NCBI GenBank assembly: GCA_965220365.1
Contig: OZ244823.1
Span: 2,790,001-2,854,000 of the forward strand
Reading direction: 5' to 3'
Length of the DNA: 64,000 nt
From: Bin80 sp965220365
GTDB lineage: Bacteria > Bacteroidota > Rhodothermia > Rhodothermales > Bin80
The position numbers were made by a program, and so were the translations under genes. Under the pieces are notes generated by a model that saw only the letters and a list, made by a program, of their open reading frames with translations, was not told where the DNA came from and ran no database searches. Positions within the stretch are counted from its first letter, which is position 1. Each line of letters begins with the position of its first letter. This document shows, piece by piece, positions 35,290 through 43,457 of this stretch.

Positions 35290-37104
35290 ATGTTTATCCG
35301 AAAAACCATGACCCGGACCATGAAGGACGGAACCACCTATCATGCGTTCCGGCTCGTTCACAATGTCCGCTACGGCGCCAAGGTGAAGCAGGAGACGCTC
35401 CTGCATCTGGGAAGTCAATTTCCGGTCAAGGAATCCGACTGGCCTCTGCTCTGCCGCCGGATTGACGAACTTCTCCAGGGGCAGGTCTCGCTCCTGCCGC
35501 CCTTGCCCAAACCGTTGGAGGATCAGGCCGAGGCCATCGTTGGGCAGTTGTTCGCCAAGCAGGCCGAGCGGCTGCGACAGGCAAAGCTGGCCCAGGGCGA
35601 GCCACTGGATCCGAGATGGCACACGGTGGATGTCGCCTCTACCCGTATGAGCATGGTGCGGAGTGTGGGGGTGGAACATGTGTCCTTGTGGGCCCTGAAC
35701 CAGCTGGGAATCCCGAAGCTGTTGCGGGGCCTTGGGATGACTCCCAAGACCCAGCATGCGGCATTGGGGGCGATTGTCGGACGCTTGGCCAAGCCTGCTT
35801 CCGAGCGCGCAACCTATGCGTGGCTCTGTAACGAGAGCGGTCTTGGGGAATTCCTGGGAGGATCGTTCCAGCGCATGAGTTTGATGCATCTCTACCGGGC
35901 CTCCGATCAACTGGTGAAGCACCGCGATGCGATTGAATCGCAGGTATTCACCGAAGCCATGTCCCTGTTTGGATTGGGATGTACGGTGACGCTGTTGGAT
36001 CTGACCAATACCTATCTGGCGGGATCGGGATCTGCCCAATCGTTGGCCAAGCGTGGGCGGTCCAAGGAGAAGCGGAATGATCGTCCTCTGATCACCTTGG
36101 CTCTGGTTCTGGATGGGAGTGGATTTGTGCGGCGCTCAAAGATCTATGCCGGCAATACGGCAGAGCCGGAGACCCTCCAAACGATGCTCCAGGAAGCGGA
36201 TGCCCCGAACGAGGCCATTGTGATTATGGATCGGGGGATTGCAACCGCGGAAAACGTGCAATGGCTTCGCCAGGCCAAGTACCGATATCTGGTGATGAGT
36301 CGGGAGCGGGCCCGGGTCTTTGATCCAGCAGATCAAGAGGTGACCGAGTTGGATAACGGCGTAGAACTGTATGAGGTCCGGGACTCGGAAGAGGTCCGGG
36401 TCTATTGTCGTTCGAGCCAACGGATCAAGAAGGAGCAAGCCATGGTGGCACGTCGTCGTGCGAAGTTTGAAGCACAGCTCACGCAGTTGGACCAGGGGTT
36501 ATCCCGACCGAAGACGACGAAGAAGCTTTCGCGGATTTGGGAGCGGATTGGACGATTCAAGAAAAGCAGTGGTGGGATTGGACAGCACTACGACATTGAG
36601 GTGATTGCCGATGAGAAGCAAGAGAAGGCGGTGCAGGTGAAGTGGCGTGCGCGGCCGAAAGCGAATTCGATGTGGACCGATCCCGGCACCTACCGCTTGA
36701 GGACCAACGTCATGGAGCTTTCCACCGCTCAGCTGTGGCAGACCTATATCATGCTGACGGATCTGGAGGCCGTGTTCCGCTCGCTCAAGAGTGAGTTGGG
36801 ATTGCGGCCTATCTTTCACCAAACCGATCAACGCACCCAAGGGCATCTGTTCATCACTGTGCTTGCGTATCAGGTCGTACAAGTGGTGCGAACCTACCTG
36901 CGGCAACAGGGAATCTCCTGGAGTTGGACCACCATTCGCAATGTGCTCTCGTCCCAACGACGGGCTACCATCCATCAAACACGAAACGATCACGTAGCCG
37001 TGCACACGCGCCTCACCTCGGATCCCGATGCAGATCAACGCGAAATTTACGAGGCGCTGAAGATCGAGCCGCGTCCACTTGAAACGGAAATCACCACGAT
37101 CTGA
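35290..37104 (+). CDS. IS1634-family transposase, copy 1
   Basis: The 604-residue DDE transposase has the IS4-superfamily layout: Asp in VTLLDLTNTYLAGSG, Asp in AIVIMDRGIATAENVQWL, and the late YREK-type region in IMLTDLEAVFRSLKSELGLRPIFHQ. The N-terminal IRKTMTRTMKDGTTYHAFRLV is typical of the family, as is LSRIWERIGRFKKSSGGIGQHY. It differs from copy 2 by one visible residue (Pro here, Ala there, in NTAEPETL). Large antisense ORFs on the opposite strand are shadows. Confidence 0.97.
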   Translation: MFIRKTMTRTMKDGTTYHAFRLVHNVRYGAKVKQETLLHLGSQFPVKESDWPLLCRRIDELLQGQVSLLPPLPKPLEDQAEAIVGQLFAKQAERLRQAKLAQGEPLDPRWHTVDVASTRMSMVRSVGVEHVSLWALNQLGIPKLLRGLGMTPKTQHAALGAIVGRLAKPASERATYAWLCNESGLGEFLGGSFQRMSLMHLYRASDQLVKHRDAIESQVFTEAMSLFGLGCTVTLLDLTNTYLAGSGSAQSLAKRGRSKEKRNDRPLITLALVLDGSGFVRRSKIYAGNTAEPETLQTMLQEADAPNEAIVIMDRGIATAENVQWLRQAKYRYLVMSRERARVFDPADQEVTELDNGVELYEVRDSEEVRVYCRSSQRIKKEQAMVARRRAKFEAQLTQLDQGLSRPKTTKKLSRIWERIGRFKKSSGGIGQHYDIEVIADEKQEKAVQVKWRARPKANSMWTDPGTYRLRTNVMELSTAQLWQTYIMLTDLEAVFRSLKSELGLRPIFHQTDQRTQGHLFITVLAYQVVQVVRTYLRQQGISWSWTTIRNVLSSQRRATIHQTRNDHVAVHTRLTSDPDADQREIYEALKIEPRPLETEITTI

Positions 37105-37204
37105 ACAGACCCAATCCATGCCAATCGGTAGTGCCCTAATCGGCCTGAATCGGGCCGAAAGCCCCCGCTCAACGCTGGAATCAGTATTTTATGTTAAACT
37201 TGGG

Positions 37205-37208
37205 TTTA
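37205..37208. repeat. 4-bp direct repeat, right (IS1634 copy 1)
   Basis: TTTA directly follows the right end, matching 35095-35098. Confidence 0.7.
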
Positions 37209-37280
37209 GCCAAGAATTGCCTGGCGTAGTAGGGTGTCCGTGACTAGGAAGAGATAGTGGATGCTATGTTTTTGCAATTT

Positions 37281-38733
37281 GCATCAGAACCACTTGCAAA
37301 ACTCCGAATCATCCCATTTTCAATGCGCTGAGTGCTCTGTACACAAAAATCTTACGAGAAAATTTCCCGCAGCGGAAGGAAGTGTCCAAGGAACAAGTTC
37401 ACACGATATTCGTGAATGGCTTATGTCTTCCTGATTGCCTGAATGTAACAGAACCATGCGTAAATCCCGGAGACCCGGCCCACTAACAGCAGCGTTTGAC
37501 CGTGGCCCCGCGAAGTATTTTCATGGCAGGAAGCAGATATTGCGGGATTTCAGTGAACTTGTGGAGCGTGCGACTCAGGCGAATTCTGGCACGACTTTTC
37601 TCATCCAAGGTCCTCCCGGTGCGGGCAAGACCGCACTTCTTGCTGAATGTGAACGACTGGCACGAGATCGCAAATGGGAGATTGCAAAGATTGATTCAGC
37701 GGCCCTTTGGGATCCGAACGAGTTGCAACAGTCCCTTAAATCAAGGAGGAATTTTAAAGTCAAAGGTGGATCTGCAGGAGTTAACATTGCTGGCATCGGG
37801 CATGCGGAGATTAGTGCAGGAATGCTTCCTCTGACTGTAAAAACTTTACTCCAAAAGGAGGACGACCCATTACTACTCGCACTAGACGAAGCACAGATAC
37901 TGGGCATGAAGGATGAGTTTCCCACAGACCAAATTAACACTGTACGCCATGTACTCAAGGCCATTCATAATGGCGAACTGGATCGGCCTGTCATACTTCT
38001 GGCAGCGGGGCTGGGAACGACGGTAGAGACTTTTGGGAAACTAGGAATTTCGAGGTTTGCGAAGACATGTCTTGTGGAGTTGGGAGCGTTAGACAAGGAA
38101 GCGGAACGCGCGGTTCTACACGACTGGATCACGAAAGATGGTAAAGCCACGGAAGATACCGCCGTATGGATTGATGCGATTACTCAAGAAACCCATGGAT
38201 GGCCTCAGCACATTTTATCGTACGTGGCCCCCGCTCTGGATCAACTGCATGCAGATAATAGGGCGATGACTTCGGAGGGGTTGGCTACAGTCCTAGAAGC
38301 AGGGCGTGTTTTTCGATCTCGGTATTATGAGCAAAGGGTAAACGAATTTGGTACAAAACAGCGTCATAGTCTCGCGAAATTGTTCGCGAATGTTCCGCTT
38401 GGAGGGAGTTTGGGCTTAGAGCACATCATGATGTCTCTAACACAGGATCACGGTGCAGAAAAGGCAAAAAAAATTTTTTACCAGGCACTTTATAAAGGAG
38501 TCCTGTACAGGTATAGAGGAGATTTTGCCATCCCCATCCCCTCAATGCATGATTGGTTCGTATCCAATTACGCCCGCGAGTAGGTCAAATTTCCCCACAA
38601 GACATCGCATATCCCGAACTTGGATGACCGGAGTTCCGCTATGGCCCCCGGCCAATGCTGGGTAGATAATGAGGGAAATTGGGGGAGAACCATCCAGATC
38701 TTCAACCAAACATCGCCTGAATTACACACCTAC
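37281..38733 (+). repeat. Tandem ATPase unit, copy 2
   Basis: This is the homologue of 33671-35094: upstream block, ATPase gene, then a ~95-bp downstream block of about 85% identity starting GTAGGTCAAAT. Relative to unit 1 a base is missing in the upstream part near 37310. The unit ends where an IS1634 terminal repeat fused to a group II intron 5' end begins (38734). Confidence 0.85.
37456..38583 (+). CDS. P-loop (AAA/STAND-like) ATPase, paralog 2
   Basis: This 375-residue paralog keeps Walker A as GPPGAGKT, Walker B as LLLALDEAQ, and the same ETHGWPQHILSYVAPALDQL segment. Its first 52 residues are identical to paralog 1. Hand alignment gives about 90% identity to residue 266, about 50% over residues 267-375, and a fully conserved IPSMHDW plus VSNYARE ending around one substitution. 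Substitutions in the variable part are dispersed rather than frame-shifted, so both genes look functional. The role is unknown. An A+T-rich nuclease gene lies downstream on the opposite strand. Confidence 0.75.
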   Translation: MRKSRRPGPLTAAFDRGPAKYFHGRKQILRDFSELVERATQANSGTTFLIQGPPGAGKTALLAECERLARDRKWEIAKIDSAALWDPNELQQSLKSRRNFKVKGGSAGVNIAGIGHAEISAGMLPLTVKTLLQKEDDPLLLALDEAQILGMKDEFPTDQINTVRHVLKAIHNGELDRPVILLAAGLGTTVETFGKLGISRFAKTCLVELGALDKEAERAVLHDWITKDGKATEDTAVWIDAITQETHGWPQHILSYVAPALDQLHADNRAMTSEGLATVLEAGRVFRSRYYEQRVNEFGTKQRHSLAKLFANVPLGGSLGLEHIMMSLTQDHGAEKAKKIFYQALYKGVLYRYRGDFAIPIPSMHDWFVSNYARE

Positions 38734-38887
38734 CCCAAGTTTAACGTGTGCCGTGGAAAGGCGCGTTTTCCTTGGGCTATGGAATTTGGACAAATTTCTG
38801 CCCCGAACTCGCCGAGGAACCCGTTGCAATAAAAGAGTTTTACAATAGGCCCTCTGGAGACAATATCGACGGGATTCTCTCTAGTTC
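38584..38887. other. Intergenic region with unit-2 tail and mobile-element scar
   Basis: The first ~95 bp match the downstream flank of ATPase 1. Bases 38734-38772 are the IS1634/intron remnant listed separately. The remaining ~115 bp show no recognisable gene. The region separates the end of ATPase 2 from the convergent end of the nuclease gene. Confidence 0.7.
38734..38772 (+). mobile_element. Remnant: IS1634 end joined to a group II intron 5' end
   Basis: Bases 38734-38745 are the 12-nt IS1634 end CCCAAGTTTAAC. They are followed at 38746 by GTGTGCCGTGG and continue to 38772, matching the first 27 nt of the intron at 60152 downward except for one C-to-T change. GTGTG and GTGCG both satisfy the group II 5' consensus GUGYG. 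The rest of the intron and of the IS is absent. The fragment therefore records a second, diverged insertion of the same intron at the same nucleotide of an IS1634 end. Confidence 0.88.
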
Positions 38888-40021
38888 CTACCGCAGCTGA
38901 AGATGTAAAGCTTCTTTCATATCAAAAGAGGACAGCATTTTTTTTAAGATCAAAACCTTGGTTTGGGTATTCAGGTTCGTCCCGACAAAAAGATCATTCC
39001 CAATAGATTTTGGATCTCGAATTGATTTTTTTTCAGGTGTGATTTTCAAGGCTTTGATACCCTCGGAAGCTACCACTAGCTTTTGAGAATCTTTGTGGCA
39101 AAGATGACAGAGAACGTATACAAACATCTTCGTCCAGTTTATATCAGAAATGGTTTCATTTTGAAATCGAAAATAGTCAAGTTTTGTACCTTTGACATTC
39201 TCTATTTCAAATATATTCTGTTCTTCCCTGGAACTACCTCCGTCCTTATTCAGATCAGGTTGCTTAGGCTTGAGTTTGGATACATCAGTTGGTAAGGTTG
39301 AAGTAGATCCCTGGCTCGAAAGGTAACCGGCAAGATCTTTTCTAACGTCATCTCGAACCGCTTTTTTAGTTGTCTTAAAGACCTCGCGTGATACAAAATT
39401 GACAAAACTGTCACTTGGGGACGAGAATTCCTTCCCAAGAAAAGAATAGATCTTGTCCCTACGAGAAATCTTATGTGCGAATTCTTTGAGTTTTACAGAG
39501 TCATAATTTTGACTTGAGAACTGATCCAACTGCTTTACTAAATTTTCGTCTATCTCACTCAGTCGAAATTCAAGAAATGGCACTTTGTCAAGCATGTTCT
39601 TATCAACTAGGTCCGTATAGAACCGATATTCATTCCCGTTGGTCAGAACCGCAAAATCTACTTCCAGTGTATTGTTGAAATACCGTCTAATTTGCCTAAC
39701 ATGACTGTCTAATGGTTCGTGTAATTTTTTCCCCTCAACAAAAATCACTGGCTTTCCATTCTGCAGGAGTGCATAGTCAACTTTCCCGGTCTTAATGTCA
39801 TGAGGATCGGCTTGATATTGGGTTATGACCCGCTCAGGATTGCTTGTATCGTACCCCAAAGACCTGAAAAAGGGACGAATAAACCAAGCTTCGGTATTAC
39901 TTTCTGAAGGATTTTTGTCTTGATACCTCCTCAACAGCCCCTTCAACTTGTCAATATTCCCTTTCAATCCATCCATATTCGCTACTGCCAACTTAAACCG
40001 GCTTTCAGCCAAGTTGGGCAC
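38888..40021 (-). CDS. Orphan HsdR-N-like PD-(D/E)XK nuclease
   Basis: The 377-residue protein resembles the N-terminal nuclease part of type I restriction subunits. TEAWFIRPFFRSLGYD is followed by KVDYALLQNGKPVIFVEGKK, with candidate catalytic Asp82, Glu96 and Lys98 (D-x13-ExK). A DFAVLTNGNEYRFYTDL strand region then follows. There is no helicase/translocase domain and no hsdM or hsdS nearby. A C-terminal ~90-residue module (DINWTKMFVYVLCHL onward) is of unknown role. The gene is visibly more A+T-rich than its housekeeping neighbours, suggesting transfer. The start is a GTG at 40021; ATG 39976 is an alternative. Defence is plausible but unproven. Confidence 0.72.
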   Translation of the reverse strand: MPNLAESRFKLAVANMDGLKGNIDKLKGLLRRYQDKNPSESNTEAWFIRPFFRSLGYDTSNPERVITQYQADPHDIKTGKVDYALLQNGKPVIFVEGKKLHEPLDSHVRQIRRYFNNTLEVDFAVLTNGNEYRFYTDLVDKNMLDKVPFLEFRLSEIDENLVKQLDQFSSQNYDSVKLKEFAHKISRRDKIYSFLGKEFSSPSDSFVNFVSREVFKTTKKAVRDDVRKDLAGYLSSQGSTSTLPTDVSKLKPKQPDLNKDGGSSREEQNIFEIENVKGTKLDYFRFQNETISDINWTKMFVYVLCHLCHKDSQKLVVASEGIKALKITPEKKSIRDPKSIGNDLFVGTNLNTQTKVLILKKMLSSFDMKEALHLQLR

Positions 40022-40227
40022 AAGTTAAGAAAATTATACAAACTGAGAGATATAGACTTATGATTGACCTAAGAGAGGGGCTCCAAAGTTGAAATTCGGG
40101 GCTGGAGTTCATGTATGGAGAACCGAAATAGAATGCCTGCTCGGTGATCCGAATTCTCTTTGCAGGAAGATCATTGCAGTTTTGCAAATCGTCCTTATTC
40201 ATCCCATACGATTGCTTCACGAACTGC

Positions 40228-41697
40228 CTACTCCTCCGTGGGGGCATTCCCATCCTTGTCTATCGGAACGATCGTAAATCCCGTAAAGCCATAAATGGCA
40301 CTGATGACCGGATTCATGTAGTTGAAGAAAGCGAATGGCAGGTAGTACAACGTCGGTACACCAAGGGTAGCGGCCATAAACGCACCACATGTGTTCCAGG
40401 GAATCAAGGCAGAGGTAAGCGTACCCGAATCTTCCAAGGCACGCGAAAGATTTTTTGGATGTAACCCGCGCTTCTCATACTCTGCGCGATACATGCGCCC
40501 TGGAATCACGATAGAGATGTATTGGTCACCAGCTACGATATTCATTCCAAAAGCGGTCCCGAGCGTTGCTAAAATGAGCGTGCCTGTACTGCGCGCTGCA
40601 CCAAGAATCTTCTTCGTGATCACCATCAACATCCCAGTCTTCTCCATTGCAGCGCCAAACATCATTGCCGAAACAATGAGCCAGATGGTGTCCAACATGC
40701 TGGACATCCCTCCCCGCGTCAGAAGATCATCCAGGGCTGCATTACCGGTATTGGCGGTGAACTCTCCAAACATGACCATCCAGAACCCTTTAAAGAGAAC
40801 CAGAACATGTGGCAAATCCGACTCACCTACAAATGCAATGACCACCTCCTGTTGGAAAATCATTGCCGTGATCCCTCCCAACAATGCTCCAATAAGAAGA
40901 GCCGGGAACGCCGGCATCTTCTTATAAATCAGCACTAGTACCGCCACCACAGGAATCAAGAGATGTACCCCCAGATTATAACTGTTCTCCAGGGCGTTCA
41001 ACACTTCATCCAGACCCGTGGAGAGATCCATGGTTGGTCGCCACACAAACCCAATGATTGTGAACAGAATTAAGGCAACCGTAATGCTTGGCACCGTCGT
41101 CCAAAGCATGTGTCGGATGTGGGTAAACAGCTCGGTCCCTACCATCGCGGGGGCTAGGTTGGTCGTATCCGACAACGGAGAAAGCTTGTCCCCGAAATAT
41201 GCACCGGAAATGATTGCCCCCGCTGCAATCCCCAGATGGAGACCAAATGCTGCAGCAATTCCCACTAAAGCAATCCCAATCGTACTGACGGTCGTCCACG
41301 AACTCCCCGATACGATGGCTACAATTGCACAGATGATACAGCAGGCCGTGTAAAAAATCGTAGGATTCAAGACTTGGAGGCCGTAGTACATCATGGTTGG
41401 AACCACGCCTCCCAGAATCCATGTTCCGATCAGAGAACCCACAACCAAAAGAATAAAAATGGCCCCCATGGATAGAGAAACCCCCTTGACCATGGCTTTC
41501 TGCATCTGCTTCCAGGTAAACCCAAGCCGCAGACCGATCAACGCACAGGCCATGGCGGACAAGATCAGCGCGATCTGGTTCGGGCCATAGGACGCATCCT
41601 CACCGAAGAAATTCACAGACGCGACCAGCAACAGAATCAGTACCCCTACCGGAAGCAGGGACTGCCAGATGTTCGGGGTCGATTGTGCTTCCTGCAA
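40228..41697 (-). CDS. nhaC: Na+/H+ antiporter NhaC
   Basis: NhaC exchanges Na+ for H+ across the inner membrane. The 489-residue protein has about twelve hydrophobic segments. Hallmark motifs are VSGSSWTTVSTIGIALVGIA and ISGAYFGDKLSPLSDTTNLAPAM, and in the C-terminal half GTAFGMNIVAGDQYISIVIPGRMY and GTLTSALIPWNTCGAFMA. The only suitable start is TTG at 41697, 1 bp after the AGCS symporter stop codon, which implies translational coupling. It is the last gene of the nrnA-pepA-pdxA-AGCS-nhaC run. About 206 bp without a recognised gene separate it from the nuclease start. Confidence 0.95.
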   Translation of the reverse strand: MQEAQSTPNIWQSLLPVGVLILLLVASVNFFGEDASYGPNQIALILSAMACALIGLRLGFTWKQMQKAMVKGVSLSMGAIFILLVVGSLIGTWILGGVVPTMMYYGLQVLNPTIFYTACCIICAIVAIVSGSSWTTVSTIGIALVGIAAAFGLHLGIAAGAIISGAYFGDKLSPLSDTTNLAPAMVGTELFTHIRHMLWTTVPSITVALILFTIIGFVWRPTMDLSTGLDEVLNALENSYNLGVHLLIPVVAVLVLIYKKMPAFPALLIGALLGGITAMIFQQEVVIAFVGESDLPHVLVLFKGFWMVMFGEFTANTGNAALDDLLTRGGMSSMLDTIWLIVSAMMFGAAMEKTGMLMVITKKILGAARSTGTLILATLGTAFGMNIVAGDQYISIVIPGRMYRAEYEKRGLHPKNLSRALEDSGTLTSALIPWNTCGAFMAATLGVPTLYYLPFAFFNYMNPVISAIYGFTGFTIVPIDKDGNAPTEE

Positions 41698-41698
41698 A

Positions 41699-43420
41699 CT
41701 ATACCTCAGAGCCAGATTTGTGTGTCTTTACGCGTGAGCGCGCAACCGAAAGATATTCCTCTCTGGTCATTCCCGGCTTGAACGCATTGAAATAATCGTC
41801 CGTCAATTTCTTTGCAATACCAGACAATAGAATCAATGCCAATACATTTGGAATGGCCACAATGGCTAAAGCGGTATCTCCAATCCCCCAAATGGTATTC
41901 AAGCCTACCACAGCACCGACGAAGTGCATGACTACAAAGACCATCTTGTACGGAAGAATTGAAGGCTTTCCAAAGAGATACATGGAACACCGGTCCCCAT
42001 AGTAACTCCATGAGATTGCCGTTGATATTGCAAACAGGAATACACAAAGGATCACGAGATACTTCCCAATATCTCCCAATCCCTGCTCAAATGCCAGCGC
42101 CGTCATTGGAGCACCATTTTCTACAGCCATGCCGTAGAGTTCTGTGTACTGTGTTTGGGTGCCCTCGGCGATGGCGACCCCTTCCTGCGTATCAATGATG
42201 CCTGTGAAAGGCGTGGTTTGCTCCCGATCAATAAAGAACTGTTCTACCGGAACCTCATGCCATGCATACGAGACACCGCCACTCTCAGCAGATACCGGGA
42301 TACCTTGATCAATCATGATTTCCGCGGGGACATTGTCCGAGATCTGATAGCGTCCTCCAATTTCTTCGACATAGGAAAAATCCCCCTCCCCGATCAAAAG
42401 TTCAGTATCCACTTTATCCTTCCACACCCCGGTGGTGAGCACCACTAGTGCCGTAATCGTACAGATGACAATCGTATCAATGAAGGGCTCCAGCAACGCA
42501 ACTGCGCCTTCAGAAACAGGTTCTTGCGTCTTGGCAGCAGAGTGTGCGATCGGCGCGGATCCCTGTCCCGCTTCATTTGAGAACAAGCCACGCCGCACAC
42601 CCCATAGAATCGTCTGCAACAGGATTCCGATTCCGGTACCTGCTACACCTGCCGTGGGATTAAACGCCTCCGTGAAGATGCTTGCCAATGCCGGAAAGAT
42701 ACCATTGTAATTGATTGCCAGGATCACCACACCACCAGCAACATAAAGCAACCCCATCACCGGTGCTAAAATACCCGTCACCCGACCAATCCGTGAGATC
42801 CCACCAAGAATCACCAATGCAACGACTGCCGAGGTCAACCCTCCTGTCACCCAAGTCGGAATCGCAAACTCCGAGTTCATCAGATCTGAAACCGTATTGG
42901 CCTGGATCGCATTCCCCGTCATAAATGCAGTCAGAAGTAGTGCCCCCGCAACCAGCACCGCAAGAGGCTTGAAGGCTTTCCCTAATCCATACTCAATGTA
43001 GTACATCGGACCACCGGACACCGTGCCAACAAGTTTGCTTCCCTCCCGATCTACCACACGATAGCGCTGTGCTAAGGTGACCTCAGTATATTTGGTACAC
43101 ATGCCCAGTAGTGCGGTAACCCACATCCAGAAAATTGCACCCGGGCCACCCCAATGAATTGCTAATGCAACCCCCGCAATATTTCCAATCCCCACCGTTG
43201 CCGACAATGCAGTAGTGAGGGCCTGAAAGTGAGTGACATCCCCCGCATCATCTGGGTCATCGTATTTACCTGTAGCAACCTTGATACCATGCCCAAACTG
43301 CCGAAACTGAATAAAACCCAGCCTAAAGGTTAGAAACAGGCCTCCTCCAACCAATATGAAGAGCAGAGGGTACTGCAGCAGGCTATCAATGAACTGCTGC
43401 ACGCTTATAAGAATGTCCAT
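41699..43420 (-). CDS. Alanine/glycine:cation symporter (AGCS family) with large internal insert
   Basis: This Na+-coupled amino-acid importer of 573 residues shows AGCS signatures: ALTTALSATVGIGNIAGVALAI, GGPGAIFWMWVTALLGMCTKY, GGPMYYIEYGLG, GLFSNEAGQGSAPIAHSAAKT and STAISWSYYGDR. Typical members are 440-500 residues. The extra length lies between the membrane segment ending VVLTTGVW and the one starting GKYLVILCVFLF. It is a ~105-residue hydrophilic, acidic stretch likely facing the periplasm or cytoplasm as a domain. It is 37 bp downstream of pdxA and 1 bp upstream of nhaC. Substrate is probably alanine or glycine. Confidence 0.93.
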   Translation of the reverse strand: MDILISVQQFIDSLLQYPLLFILVGGGLFLTFRLGFIQFRQFGHGIKVATGKYDDPDDAGDVTHFQALTTALSATVGIGNIAGVALAIHWGGPGAIFWMWVTALLGMCTKYTEVTLAQRYRVVDREGSKLVGTVSGGPMYYIEYGLGKAFKPLAVLVAGALLLTAFMTGNAIQANTVSDLMNSEFAIPTWVTGGLTSAVVALVILGGISRIGRVTGILAPVMGLLYVAGGVVILAINYNGIFPALASIFTEAFNPTAGVAGTGIGILLQTILWGVRRGLFSNEAGQGSAPIAHSAAKTQEPVSEGAVALLEPFIDTIVICTITALVVLTTGVWKDKVDTELLIGEGDFSYVEEIGGRYQISDNVPAEIMIDQGIPVSAESGGVSYAWHEVPVEQFFIDREQTTPFTGIIDTQEGVAIAEGTQTQYTELYGMAVENGAPMTALAFEQGLGDIGKYLVILCVFLFAISTAISWSYYGDRCSMYLFGKPSILPYKMVFVVMHFVGAVVGLNTIWGIGDTALAIVAIPNVLALILLSGIAKKLTDDYFNAFKPGMTREEYLSVARSRVKTHKSGSEV

Positions 43421-43457
43421 GTCAACGGTAGAATTACGAAATGAGATCTAAATATAG

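Larger units (their letters stand above)
35099..37204 (+). mobile_element. IS1634-family insertion sequence, copy 1 (2106 bp, intact)
   Basis: The ends are perfect 13-bp inverted repeats CCCAAGTTTAACA (35099-35111 and, inverted, 37192-37204). It is flanked by TTTA direct repeats. Inside are a terminator hairpin near the left end and one transposase gene. The second copy at 56069-60164 has exactly the same 2106-bp length once its intron is subtracted. Three base differences were seen between the transposase regions (36036, 36166, 36327), so one copy is a recent derivative of the other or of a close parent. It interrupts the 3' flank of ATPase unit 1. Confidence 0.95.

Noticed and set aside
34831..36039. 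A 402-codon minus-strand ORF across the left half of IS1634 copy 1, with a counterpart at 57234-58166 in copy 2
   Set aside because: It is antisense to the well-supported transposase, has His/Gln/Arg-rich composition typical of shadow frames, and in copy 1 runs out of the IS into the ATPase gene.
36499..37119. A 206-codon antisense ORF at the right end of IS1634 (also 56154-56774)
   Set aside because: It is the complement of the transposase C-terminal region, with no recognisable domain.
40022..40227. An 82-codon minus-strand frame (40005-40253) between the nuclease and nhaC
   Set aside because: It overlaps both neighbours' ends, lacks any recognisable domain and looks like intergenic chance.
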